NCBI RefSeq assembly: GCF_017426725.1
Contig: NZ_JAERMS010000005.1
Span: 62,001-126,000, forward strand
Direction: 5' to 3'
DNA: 64,000 nt
From: Prevotella illustrans
GTDB lineage: Bacteria > Bacteroidota > Bacteroidia > Bacteroidales > Bacteroidaceae
Under the pieces are notes generated by a model, which was not told where the DNA came from, ran no database searches, and worked only from the letters and a program-made list of their open reading frames with translations. Both the position numbers and the translations under genes were made by a program. Below, piece after piece: positions 49,382 through 58,424 of this stretch (position 1 is its first letter; every line of letters begins with the position of its first letter).

Positions 49382-51079
49382 TCACCAGTTCTTTAGCAAC
49401 TTACGAGAACGCGGTGCCGACATAGCCTTCTTGAGGCGTTGTTGGGTGTTTTGCTCCTCTTGCATAGCGGCATTGAGCAACTGCTCCGCATTATCTTTAC
49501 TCATCTTCTCTTGCTGAGAAGGCTTATTCTGCGGCTGTTCTTTCTTGTCTTTGTCTTGTTTTTGCTTATTGTCCTGCTTATTATTGTCCTTCTTCTTTTT
49601 ATCTTGATTATTATTCTTAGACTGATTCTTCTGCGGTTGATTTTTCTGCAAGCGCTTGCAAAGAGCCAGATTATAGCGCGTCTCATCGTCAAACGGATTA
49701 TTGCGCAAGGCTTCCTTGTAAGCCTCTATCGCTTCACCATACAGCTGATGACGCTGGCAGATTGTACCAATATTATGATAGGACTTAGATTTGCGCAGCT
49801 TAGCTGTCTCCAACTCCCCTGCACGTTGATACAGTACCGTAGCCAAAGAATCCTTTTGCTGTAGCATCAAGGCACAGCCTAAGTTGTAGAGAGCCTGCGG
49901 ATTACGGCTGTTTTTAGCCAGAGCCTTTCGATACTCCACCTCCGCCTTGGCAAAATTCTGCTGTCGGAAGAGCCGATTACCCGTTCTAATATAGTGACGG
50001 TCAGACTGGGCCAGCGCAAACAGGCAACCTAACGTAACCAACATAACTACCATACTGAATCTCTTCGTGAAGAGATGAATTTTGCCAGTTAACGGATTAC
50101 GAGCTTCCATCAAACAAACTTCCATGATCAATAATAGAATTAAAATCAGTCCAAAAGCCTGAAACTGCTCGTTATACTCACTATAAACAACACTGTCGGT
50201 CTGCCCACTCTGTAATTTTGTCAGCTCATTATTAAGTTGTTCCTGTGCCTTGCTCGTATTATCAACATGGATATACTTGCCTTTTCCCGCTTGGGCAATT
50301 TGCCGACACATATCCTCGTTCAAAGCAGACATCACTGTTTGCCCCGCGTTATCCTTTATATAACCACCTTCTCCATCCGGAATCGGCGCACCTTTCGGAT
50401 CACCAATGCCCAAGACGAACACATTCATACCTTTCTTGTGAGCAGCCGCGGCAGCTTCAAGAGCACCTCCTTCATGATCTTCACCGTCTGTTATGATAAT
50501 GATGGCTTTTCCCACTTTATCCTGCTGTGTGAAACTTGCCGTTGATAATTTGATTGCCCGCGCAATATCAGTTCCTTGAAGTTGAATGAGTGAAGGATCA
50601 ATATTCTGCAAAAACATCTTTGCAGAAACATAATCACTTGTGATTGGTAATTGAACAAAGGCGTCACCGGCAAATACAACAAGTCCTATCTTGTCATTCG
50701 TAAAGTGGTCTACAAGATTTTCCACGAGCAATTTACTTTTGGAAAGTCGGGATGGAGCAACGTCTTTGGCTAACATGGAATTACTGATATCCAATGCAAT
50801 GATCGTCTCTATGCCTGAACGTTTCTCATGACTGATCTTCGTTCCCATCTGGGGACGTGCGATCATCAATATCAAAACCACCACGGCCAATAATAACATG
50901 GCCAACTTTATCGTAGGGCGATATTTCGAAACATCCGGCATCAGTTGCTTCAAGAGAGCCGAATCGCCAAACGCACGTAGTTTCTTCACCTTGCTGCGCC
51001 AGGCGATAAGGTTAATGACCAGCAGAACCGGAACCGTCAATAATAACCAGAGATATATAGGATCTTCAAATCTTAACAT
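49382..51079 (-). CDS. BatB-BatC fusion protein
   Basis: A 565-residue protein. The N-terminal 330 residues are BatB: two membrane helices around a von Willebrand A domain with MIDAS motif DISNSM and the downstream Thr/Asp (GTDIARAI, ITDGEDHEGG). After a further hydrophobic segment comes BatC: TPR repeats (AEVEYRKALAKNSRNPQALY, GEAIEAYKEALRNNPFD) and a tail rich in Lys, Gln and Asn. The tail is low complexity and may be disordered. The single open frame makes a true fusion likely. Confidence 0.88.
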   Translation of the reverse strand: MLRFEDPIYLWLLLTVPVLLVINLIAWRSKVKKLRAFGDSALLKQLMPDVSKYRPTIKLAMLLLAVVVLILMIARPQMGTKISHEKRSGIETIIALDISNSMLAKDVAPSRLSKSKLLVENLVDHFTNDKIGLVVFAGDAFVQLPITSDYVSAKMFLQNIDPSLIQLQGTDIARAIKLSTASFTQQDKVGKAIIIITDGEDHEGGALEAAAAAHKKGMNVFVLGIGDPKGAPIPDGEGGYIKDNAGQTVMSALNEDMCRQIAQAGKGKYIHVDNTSKAQEQLNNELTKLQSGQTDSVVYSEYNEQFQAFGLILILLLIMEVCLMEARNPLTGKIHLFTKRFSMVVMLVTLGCLFALAQSDRHYIRTGNRLFRQQNFAKAEVEYRKALAKNSRNPQALYNLGCALMLQQKDSLATVLYQRAGELETAKLRKSKSYHNIGTICQRHQLYGEAIEAYKEALRNNPFDDETRYNLALCKRLQKNQPQKNQSKNNNQDKKKKDNNKQDNKQKQDKDKKEQPQNKPSQQEKMSKDNAEQLLNAAMQEEQNTQQRLKKAMSAPRSRKLLKNW

Positions 51080-51090
51080 GCCACAATATA

Positions 51091-52089
51091 TTATGGGATA
51101 CGCCTCAAGACTGTGAAGCGCAGCAGTAATTCGAATAACAATGTGATGAGAGCCATTACCGCAAATGGTTGATAGGCTTCATATCTCTTAGAAAACTTCT
51201 TGACATCCATCTTGGTTTTCTCCAGCTTATCAATATCTTTATAAATTTGTTTCAGTTGCTGCGTATTCGTCGCCCTGTAAAAAGTGGCATCGGTTGTTGC
51301 CGCAATGTCACTGAGTGTCTTCGTATCTATCTCAACAGGAATGTTGACATATTGAACACCGCCGGCAACGGGCATCGGATAAGGAGCGACCTTATTGGTC
51401 CCAACACCTATCGTATATACGCGTATTCCCAGACTCTTGGCTATTTGAGCTGCTGTCATCGGAGAAATGTCGCCCATATTATTACTGCCATCTGTCAAAA
51501 GAATAACAACCTTACTTTTAGCCTGTGAATTTTTCAATCTGCTTACCGCATTGGCCAATCCCATCCCGACCGCCGTTCCATCACTGATCAAACCACGGGC
51601 GGCAATATCTGTCCGAACGCCTTGCAGCATATTGATGAGCGACGAGTGGTCCGTGGTCATAGGACACTGCGTAAAAGCCTCACCCGCAAAAATAGTCAAT
51701 CCGATATTATCATTAGGACGATCGGAAATAAACTCTGTGGCCACGCTCTTAGCCGCTTCTATTCGATTGGGCTTCAAGTCTTCGGCCAACATTGATGTCG
51801 ACACGTCCATAGCCAACATGATATCGATTCCTTCAACCGACTTATTATCCCACGAGTTATGGGTTTGAGGACGAGCCATCACGATGACAACCAACACATA
51901 AGTGACACAACGCAGAAACATCGGCAAATTTATCATGCGCATTCGCCAGCTCTTATACCCAAATCGATAGGCAAAAGTGTCACTGAACCTTATGGTTGGC
52001 TCACTCTTTTTCCGATAAAGGAAATACCAAAGAATATAAGGTATCAGTAAAAGAAGCAGTAAAAAATATTCTTTATTTGCAAATTCCAC
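51091..52089 (-). CDS. batA: BatA, von Willebrand A-domain membrane protein
   Basis: A 332-residue protein with N-terminal helices, a VWA domain (MIDAS DVSTSM, then SDGTAVGMGLANAV and LLTDGSNNMGDI) and a C-terminal membrane helix. Together with BatB it forms the pair of VWA proteins of the Bat system, probably working with the MoxR ATPase encoded upstream. It is 12 bp from batBC. Confidence 0.92.
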   Translation of the reverse strand: MEFANKEYFLLLLLLIPYILWYFLYRKKSEPTIRFSDTFAYRFGYKSWRMRMINLPMFLRCVTYVLVVIVMARPQTHNSWDNKSVEGIDIMLAMDVSTSMLAEDLKPNRIEAAKSVATEFISDRPNDNIGLTIFAGEAFTQCPMTTDHSSLINMLQGVRTDIAARGLISDGTAVGMGLANAVSRLKNSQAKSKVVILLTDGSNNMGDISPMTAAQIAKSLGIRVYTIGVGTNKVAPYPMPVAGGVQYVNIPVEIDTKTLSDIAATTDATFYRATNTQQLKQIYKDIDKLEKTKMDVKKFSKRYEAYQPFAVMALITLLFELLLRFTVLRRIP

Positions 52090-52108
52090 TTTACTTTCCT
52101 TTTATAAG

Positions 52109-53176
52109 TTAACCCAATATCTGGTAAAGATACCAGAAGATAGCCAGCATAATACAAATTATCAGCACTGCGGATATCGACAACAACACTTTTATTGTAA
52201 TTCGATTCTTTTGCGTCTTTTGTTCATCCAAACTCAGTTCAGGCACAATACGCTCCTCTGTGGGTTGCTGATCCTGCTTGGTTTGATCAATAAAGTTAAC
52301 CGCATTCACTAAATTCAAGTCATTCTCATTAATTAATGTTGAATATTTGGCAAACTTCACCAAATCGGCAGTCTGAAAAAGTTCCTTCAACTCATCAATC
52401 ATCTTCTGGTCTCCTGCCTGGCGCAAGTTATAAATAATTTCCGAGCTCGTCATTTCCATTGCGCTAAAACCAAACCTCTTCTGAATGTATTGCCGTAGAA
52501 TATCCGTAAGTTGCGTATAATAAACTTTCTGATTCTCAGCGGCAGTAAGTTTACCGACCTTAATTTTTTCAATGGAATCTAAAGCAACCTGATGAGCCGG
52601 GATATGGCGAACAATCCGGACGTGGGCAATAATCGGTTTATTCTGCTTCAATCGAACAAGCAGGTAGACTGTTGCAACACAGACGATTAACAATAATACA
52701 CTAAATAAAAACGGTAATGTCCATTCACTTGCCAGAAACGGATTATCCTGCACACTCTTTGGAGGATAAAACTGATTGGGATGCACGGTATCAACATCGA
52801 CGGTCAATACTTTCAAAGCCAATGTCGCGCCCTGATATTGCTTTCCATTAACCTTAACCTTCAATGCCGGTAAAGGATATAAATGTTCATCGAAACTTGT
52901 CAACGTATAAATCTGACTGGTTCTCAACAAACCGTCAACATTGGCAGAATCTATTCTTGTGTCAATAATTTCAACACCAGGCACCAAATAATGCCCTTTT
53001 TGAAATTTAGGAAATACGATTTTTGCTCCCCGAGGGGCTGTAACGCTTAGAGCCATATTCACTTGTTGCCCAATGAAAATCTGGACAGAGTCTATGACCT
53101 GCTCCACCTGAACCTGTGCGTGTGCAGTGGTGAATGTCAACAGTATGAATAATATCGAAAATACCCTTCTCATCAA
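52109..53176 (-). CDS. Bat-cluster membrane protein (DUF4381-like)
   Basis: A 355-residue protein with signal peptide (MMRRVFSILFILLTFTTAHA), an extracytoplasmic beta-rich domain (VSVTAPRGAKIVFPKFQKG in part), one strong membrane helix (LPFLFSVLLLIVCVATVYLL) and a helical cytoplasmic tail (VYYTQLTDILRQYIQKRFG). It ends in a second hydrophobic helix. It resembles the proteins found between the DUF58 and batA genes in other Bacteroidetes. Function unknown; presumably part of the Bat assembly. Confidence 0.7.
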   Translation of the reverse strand: MMRRVFSILFILLTFTTAHAQVQVEQVIDSVQIFIGQQVNMALSVTAPRGAKIVFPKFQKGHYLVPGVEIIDTRIDSANVDGLLRTSQIYTLTSFDEHLYPLPALKVKVNGKQYQGATLALKVLTVDVDTVHPNQFYPPKSVQDNPFLASEWTLPFLFSVLLLIVCVATVYLLVRLKQNKPIIAHVRIVRHIPAHQVALDSIEKIKVGKLTAAENQKVYYTQLTDILRQYIQKRFGFSAMEMTSSEIIYNLRQAGDQKMIDELKELFQTADLVKFAKYSTLINENDLNLVNAVNFIDQTKQDQQPTEERIVPELSLDEQKTQKNRITIKVLLSISAVLIICIMLAIFWYLYQILG

Positions 53177-53180
53177 TATA

Positions 53181-54050
53181 TTAAGCTCTTTTCTTAAACA
53201 ACAATATCAAGGCTTTAACATAGTCTTCATCGGTAGCTATCGAAGTCCAGTCTACGTTACTCTTCCTGAATGTCTGACTGAGTTGATCCTGCCGTTCCAT
53301 CCAATAGCGTGTATGAGCATGACGAAGTTTCTTTGAACTCGTATCAATTATCATCTCATGACCGGTTTCGGCGTCACAAACTTTCATAAGACCTACATCA
53401 GGCAACATCTTTGCTCGCCGGTCATAGACCTGCACGGCAACCATGTCATGCTTCCGATTCGCAATCTGCAACTGCTTGGAAAAGTCTTGCCGATCATAAA
53501 AATCACTCAATAAGAAAACCGTACAACGCCGCTTCAACATCCGAGTCAAAAACTCTACAGAAGCGGCGATATCCGTTTTCTTGCTTTGAGGTTTAAAATC
53601 AAGCAACTCTCGTATTATAAAAAGAATATGCTTGCGGCCTTTCTTTGGAGGGATATATTTTTCTATCTTATCAGAAAAGAAAATAACCCCAATCTTATCA
53701 TTATTCTGAATCGCGCTAAAAGCGATGGTAGCAGCTATCTCCGTAACCAGCTCCCGCTTCATTTGGTGTGTTGTTCCAAAATCCAATGATCCGCTCACGT
53801 CGACCAAAAGCATAGACGTTAATTCGCGCTCCTCTTCAAAAACCTTCACGTATGGTCTATGAAAACGAGCCGTCACATTCCAGTCAATGTCTCTGATGTC
53901 ATCGCCAAACTGATATTCACGCACTTCGGAAAAAGCCATACCCCTTCCTTTGAACGCGGAATGATACTGGCCCGCAAATATATTTTGACTCAATCCCCGA
54001 GTCTTGATTTCTATTTTTCGGACTTTTTTTAAGATCTCTGAAGTTTCCAT
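53181..54050 (-). CDS. DUF58 protein of the MoxR-Bat cluster
   Basis: A 289-residue cytoplasmic protein. GRGMAFSEVREYQFGDDIRD and IDWNVTARFHRPYVKVFEEE are the DUF58 signature; a degenerate VWA fold follows (LLVDVSGSLDFGT). DUF58 proteins accompany MoxR ATPases almost everywhere. Its ATG shares a base with the moxR stop. Confidence 0.9.
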   Translation of the reverse strand: METSEILKKVRKIEIKTRGLSQNIFAGQYHSAFKGRGMAFSEVREYQFGDDIRDIDWNVTARFHRPYVKVFEEERELTSMLLVDVSGSLDFGTTHQMKRELVTEIAATIAFSAIQNNDKIGVIFFSDKIEKYIPPKKGRKHILFIIRELLDFKPQSKKTDIAASVEFLTRMLKRRCTVFLLSDFYDRQDFSKQLQIANRKHDMVAVQVYDRRAKMLPDVGLMKVCDAETGHEMIIDTSSKKLRHAHTRYWMERQDQLSQTFRKSNVDWTSIATDEDYVKALILLFKKRA

Positions 54051-55045
54051 TAAGGCACCTCTACCTTGTTTACAATTTTCGATACAATTTCTTCTGACGA
54101 GATATTGCTGGCCTCTGCTTCATAGCTCAATCCGATTCTATGGCGAAGAACGTCGTGAACAACAGCCCGAACGTCCTCCGGCACAACATATCCTCTATGT
54201 TTGATGAAAGCGTACGCACGACTCGCCTTTGCCAAATTAATACTTGCACGAGGGCTGCCACCGAATGTAATCAAGTCTTTCAACTCCGGCAACCCATAAC
54301 GCTCAGGATATCTTGTCGCAAACACGATGTCGGCGATATATTGCGCAATCTTTTCGTCAATATACACTTCATTCACAATCATGCGAGCCTTCAATATTTC
54401 ATCGGCAGACGTCACAGGACGAACGACTGGCATTGACGCATTCAGATTTTCACGAATAATCAATTTCTCTTCATCAAGCGTAGGATAGTCGATAACAACT
54501 TTCAGCATAAAACGGTCTACCTGAGCTTCCGGCAACGGATAAGTACCTTCCTGCTCAATAGGGTTCTGCGTGGCCATGACCAAGAATGGTTTTGGTAAAT
54601 CAAACGTTTTCTCACCGATCGTGACCTGATGCTCCTGCATGGCTTCAAGCAACGCGCTCTGAACCTTAGCCGGAGCACGGTTGATTTCGTCTGCCAGAAT
54701 GAAATTGGCAAATACCGGTCCTTTCTTTACTTGGAACTTTTCTTCCTTCTGCGAATAGATCATCGTACCGGTCACGTCGGCCGGCAACAAATCGGGAGTG
54801 AACTGAATACGGCTGAAATCAGCGTCAATCAACTGTGCCAACGTTTTAATGGCCAAGGTCTTTGCCAATCCGGGAACACCTTCGAGCAAGATATGCCCGT
54901 CACTCAGCAAAGAAATAAGCAAAGAATCGACCAAATGCTTCTGTCCAACAATCACTTGATCCATCCCCTGAATAAGATTGGTTACAAAACCGCTTTGTTG
55001 TTCGATGCGGATATTCAACTCACGTATGTCTACAGCTTCTGCCAT
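54050..55045 (-). CDS. MoxR-family AAA+ ATPase
   Basis: From the ATG at 55045 the protein is 331 residues. The Walker A motif is GVPGLAKT, Walker B is [11 protein letters not shown], followed by [18 protein letters not shown] and the sensor-2 region [18 protein letters not shown]. MoxR ATPases act as chaperones that activate VWA partners. The ATG at 55099 lies upstream of a -7 box and is unlikely to be used. It heads the long unit down to nadE. Confidence 0.94.
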   Translation of the reverse strand: MAEAVDIRELNIRIEQQSGFVTNLIQGMDQVIVGQKHLVDSLLISLLSDGHILLEGVPGLAKTLAIKTLAQLIDADFSRIQFTPDLLPADVTGTMIYSQKEEKFQVKKGPVFANFILADEINRAPAKVQSALLEAMQEHQVTIGEKTFDLPKPFLVMATQNPIEQEGTYPLPEAQVDRFMLKVVIDYPTLDEEKLIIRENLNASMPVVRPVTSADEILKARMIVNEVYIDEKIAQYIADIVFATRYPERYGLPELKDLITFGGSPRASINLAKASRAYAFIKHRGYVVPEDVRAVVHDVLRHRIGLSYEAEASNISSEEIVSKIVNKVEVP

Positions 55046-55078
55046 AATTTCTATATTAAATTCATTTTTATTTAACCG

Positions 55079-55086
55079 CAAAATTA
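55079..55086 (-). promoter_or_regulatory. Possible moxR -7 box
   Basis: TAATTTTG on the minus strand 34 bp before the moxR start. No good -33 box is found. Confidence 0.35.
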
Positions 55087-55267
55087 CAACAAATAGCAAG
55101 AAGTATAGAACTTAAGTGACTAAATTATATTAAAAAAGGCTCTTAAAACATATAATTTAAGAAACTTTCAATTTGATGTCACAGCCCATTTATAAAGCGA
55201 TTTGCGAAAAGAAAACAATGGTCTGAACATCAGATCGTTCCGGCATATCACCGCTGCCATATACATA

Positions 55268-55309
55268 CAAAAAGGATGGAGGATGACTGTCTTGCAATCA
55301 TCCTCCATC
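55268..55309 (-). terminator. rpsP terminator
   Basis: ATGGAGGATGA and TCATCCTCCAT (55276-55286, 55298-55308) form an 11-bp stem with an 11-nt loop, followed on the minus strand by CCTTTTT. It lies 25 bp after the rpsP stop. Confidence 0.8.
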
Positions 55310-55333
55310 ATTAAGATTGTAAATTCTCGAAAA

Positions 55334-55897
55334 TTACGCTTCTGCGGGAGCTTCCTCGGCCGGAGCTTCCACTACAGTCTCCGCAGCGGTTTCCTCTGCA
55401 GTCTGCGCTGCTTCAGCCTCAGCCTTGGCAGCTACTTCGGCAGCCTTCTTGTCAGCCACCTTCTTTGCGATCTCTTCGTTGATTTTCTTTTCTGCTTCGA
55501 GCTCTGCTTTTATGGCTTCTTTCTTAGCCTTTTCCTCTTGCTCACGAACAGTCTGGTTGCCCTTTACCTTTACTTCTTTCCATGCGTCGAATTTCTGCTG
55601 AGCAGCAGCTTCGTCAAAAGCGCCTTTCTTAACACCACCACGGAGGTGCTTCATCAAGTAAACGCCTCCACCTTTCAAGATGTTACGAACGGTGTCTGTT
55701 GGCTGTGCGCCGGTTTCCACCCAGTAAAGTGCACGTTCGAAATTCAAATCTACAGTAGCAGGATTGGTGTTAGGGTTGTAAGTACCAATCTTTTCAGTAA
55801 ACTTACCATCACGTGGTGCTCTTGCGTCAGCGATAACAATGCTGTAGAAAGCATAGCCTTTACGGCCGCCGCGCTGCAATCTGATCTTTGTTGCCAT
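55334..55897 (-). CDS. rpsP: 30S ribosomal protein S16 with long C-terminal tail
   Basis: S16 is an assembly protein of the small subunit. The first 80 residues are the S16 core ([37 protein letters not shown], and [19 protein letters not shown]). The rest, to 187 residues, is a tail rich in Ala, Glu and Lys, as in other Bacteroidetes S16. It stands alone with its own terminator. The 233-bp gap before the moxR gene shows only that terminator. Confidence 0.95.
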   Translation of the reverse strand: MATKIRLQRGGRKGYAFYSIVIADARAPRDGKFTEKIGTYNPNTNPATVDLNFERALYWVETGAQPTDTVRNILKGGGVYLMKHLRGGVKKGAFDEAAAQQKFDAWKEVKVKGNQTVREQEEKAKKEAIKAELEAEKKINEEIAKKVADKKAAEVAAKAEAEAAQTAEETAAETVVEAPAEEAPAEA

Positions 55898-56066
55898 TTC
55901 TTTTTATTTAAATTAGGTTTGAATTAATGCTATCAACTCGTAATAGCGGTGCAAAGGTAACATATTTCAACAGAATATCTATTTCACGACCAACTCCCAC
56001 ATAAGGCTTTACGCTTTTTTAACAAAACTTTTGTTCTAACGCGTAGAATCACCCGCAAAAGAACAA

Positions 56067-56095
56067 TTGATATACCTATTTTACATGTAACTTTG
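56067..56095 (+). promoter_or_regulatory. Promoter of the MATE gene, leaderless
   Basis: TTG (56067-56069), 18 bp, TAACTTTG (56088-56095). The ATG at 56101 is only 5 nt after the -7 box, where transcription is expected to begin. Confidence 0.6.
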
Positions 56096-56100
56096 CACTT

Positions 56101-57414
56101 ATGTTCAATAAGATTGACAAGCAGATTCTGAAGATAGCGCTCCCGTCTATCATCTCAAACATCACGATTCCATTGCTGGGGCTCATCGATATAGCTATCG
56201 TAGGGCACATGGGCAACGTCGTATATATCGGCGCAGTGTCTGTCGGCTCAATGATTTTCAATCTTATCTACTGGCTTTTCACATTTTTGAGGATGGGCAC
56301 CAGCGGCCTTACCTCGCAGTCGCTCGGACAAAGAAACCTATCCGAAGTGACCTCTGTCCTACTCCGTTCTTTTACGATTGCCCAAGGACTGGCCTTAGCC
56401 ATTATCCTTACCCAGCAACCATTGCGACAACTATTGATATTCTTCATCGCTCCCAAGGCTGACGTAATGCCCTATGTCGACACCTATTTTAATATAGTTG
56501 TATGGGGAGCTCCGGCAGTTTTAGGCATCAACAGTCTGACAGGCTGGTTTGTCGGCATGCAAAACACCCGCATACCGATGGCCGTTTCAATTATCCAGAA
56601 CGTCACTAACATCGTGGCAAGCCTGTCATTGGTTTATGGGCTCCACATGAAAATAGAAGGTGTGGCAACCGGTACGGTCATAGCACAGTACGCCGGCCTG
56701 CTGACGGCCTTGTTTCTACTACGTAAACACTACACCCGTCTCATTCCGTATTATCAAAGAAATAAAGTATTTATTAAAGTAGGAATACTCAAATTCTTCT
56801 CTATCAATAAAGATATCTTTCTGCGCACGTTGTGCCTCGTCTTCACAAATCTGTATTTCACGTCGACAGGCGCCCGGCTCGGCACCGTCATTCTCTCGGC
56901 CAATGCCGTCATCATGCAACTCTATTTGCTGTTTTCTTACATCATGGATGGCTTTGCCTATGCAGGCGAAGCGTTGGGAGGCAGACTCTACGGAGCGCAT
57001 AATGTACGAGGATTCCGGAAGATGGTACGCCGGCTTTTCGGTTGGACGCTTGTCTTAACAGCAGCCTATACCCTATTATATATTGTAGGCAGCATGGACT
57101 TCATTAAACTTCTGACCGACGAGGAGCCAGTGCTTCAGGCCACCCGCAACTATATCTATTGGGCCTGGGTCGTTCCCGCTGCCGGCGCCGCGGCTTTCAT
57201 TTGGGACGGTATATTCATCGGGACAACGGCAACTAAAGGAATGCTGATCTCTGCCTTTTTTTCTACGGCCGGCTTTCTGGCCATTTGCCTCCTCACGAAA
57301 CCAATTATAGGCAATCATGGCCTTTGGTTAGCCATGATTGCCTACCTTGCATTAAGAGGTATCATCCAGACTTTCATTTACTTAAAGTCTGAAAAATACA
57401 AGTTCAATGTATAA
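56101..57414 (+). CDS. MATE-family efflux transporter
   Basis: A 437-residue membrane protein with about twelve hydrophobic segments in two halves, the DinF branch by its start (MFNKIDKQILKIALPSIISN). Family-like spots include IVGHMGNVVYIGAVSVGS in the first helices and YAGEALGGRLYGAHN, and the length is typical. MATE pumps export cationic drugs or other organic compounds using sodium or protons; the substrate is not predictable. The predicted start of transcription coincides with the ATG. Confidence 0.9.
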   Translation: MFNKIDKQILKIALPSIISNITIPLLGLIDIAIVGHMGNVVYIGAVSVGSMIFNLIYWLFTFLRMGTSGLTSQSLGQRNLSEVTSVLLRSFTIAQGLALAIILTQQPLRQLLIFFIAPKADVMPYVDTYFNIVVWGAPAVLGINSLTGWFVGMQNTRIPMAVSIIQNVTNIVASLSLVYGLHMKIEGVATGTVIAQYAGLLTALFLLRKHYTRLIPYYQRNKVFIKVGILKFFSINKDIFLRTLCLVFTNLYFTSTGARLGTVILSANAVIMQLYLLFSYIMDGFAYAGEALGGRLYGAHNVRGFRKMVRRLFGWTLVLTAAYTLLYIVGSMDFIKLLTDEEPVLQATRNYIYWAWVVPAAGAAAFIWDGIFIGTTATKGMLISAFFSTAGFLAICLLTKPIIGNHGLWLAMIAYLALRGIIQTFIYLKSEKYKFNV

Positions 57415-57434
57415 CCAAGGGCTGCAATCACACG

Positions 57435-58268
57435 TCAACGGTTTTTCAAATAAAAGTCCAATGCCGCGCCGATTGCCGTGCAAAACTCGCTATACTTCGG
57501 TATCCGAAAATGCACATTATACAATTTTTCCATTGCCGGATACACGTCCTTACATTGCGGAAGCAAGGTAAGATTGCCAATCATCACGAAATCACGAATG
57601 CCACTGCCAAGACTCGACAGGAAACAACTGCTGCCAATCGTCTGCAATACCATATAAATCAGTCCCAAGGCAATATCCTCCCGCGTGGCATTAGCCTTGG
57701 CATTGCTAAAGAGCGAAGCCGTGGCGTTCATGGGCAATCCCGGCAATGGCTTGGCGCTGATGTCACCGATATGCAGATTGATATTATTGATATCCCCCTG
57801 CATGGCCATACTCGAAAGCTGCTTGATATCATCCGTTTTCAGCATGATACGGCTCAGTCCGGCCAAAGTGCCACCGCCGATGCCCGTTCCGCCAATATGC
57901 CGGATTTCATCGCCATCACATTTTACCAAACTTGTACCCGTTCCCATGCTCACGACAATCATCCGGTCAAGTTTACTCTCATGGCGAGCCCCCAGCCCAT
58001 CCGCAATAAATTCCTCACTTTTGGCCGTTGGCAAGCCATAGATAGGGGTCTCAATGTAGGCTGATCCCACTCCCGTTACCATCACCTGGCGTACATCGCT
58101 TAATTGTATTTTATTATCATACAAATATTTACCGAATGCTCCGTAAAGACTGGTAATGGGATCGGTCGCCTTAATTCTGAAGGGATTGACCACTAATCCG
58201 TTTTCGTCAATTCCCACGATCTTCGTAGTACTGATGCCAACGTCTATTCCAATAACGATATTCTTCAT
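57435..58268 (-). CDS. coaW: Type II pantothenate kinase
   Basis: Phosphorylates pantothenate, the first step to coenzyme A. The 277-residue protein is of the ASKHA fold: GIDVGISTTKIVGI is the first phosphate loop, VSMGTGTSLV and GGTGIGGGTLAGLS the others. This is the CoaW (staphylococcal) type, resistant to feedback by CoA in the best-studied case. It has a consensus promoter and is divergent from ligA. Confidence 0.9.
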   Translation of the reverse strand: MKNIVIGIDVGISTTKIVGIDENGLVVNPFRIKATDPITSLYGAFGKYLYDNKIQLSDVRQVMVTGVGSAYIETPIYGLPTAKSEEFIADGLGARHESKLDRMIVVSMGTGTSLVKCDGDEIRHIGGTGIGGGTLAGLSRIMLKTDDIKQLSSMAMQGDINNINLHIGDISAKPLPGLPMNATASLFSNAKANATREDIALGLIYMVLQTIGSSCFLSSLGSGIRDFVMIGNLTLLPQCKDVYPAMEKLYNVHFRIPKYSEFCTAIGAALDFYLKNR

Positions 58269-58291
58269 AAGATCCCGAAATAATTAAGCTA

Positions 58292-58322
58292 CAAAAATAA
58301 CAATTAATTACATAAGCACAAA
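58292..58322 (-). promoter_or_regulatory. coaW promoter
   Basis: Minus strand: TTTG (58319-58322), 19 bp, TATTTTTG (58292-58299), 24 bp before the ATG. Confidence 0.75.
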
Positions 58323-58337
58323 AATTAAGTTACAGTT

Positions 58338-58369
58338 TTTGTTGCTTAAAAGCATTTCGACTATCTTTG
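58338..58369 (+). promoter_or_regulatory. ligA promoter
   Basis: TTTG (58338-58341), 20 bp, TATCTTTG (58362-58369), about 55 bp before the ligase ATG and back to back with the coaW promoter. Confidence 0.7.
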
Positions 58370-58424
58370 CAGCATTCATTAACTAATTTATGGCAAGATT
58401 CTTTCTTAAACATTAAAACAAATA

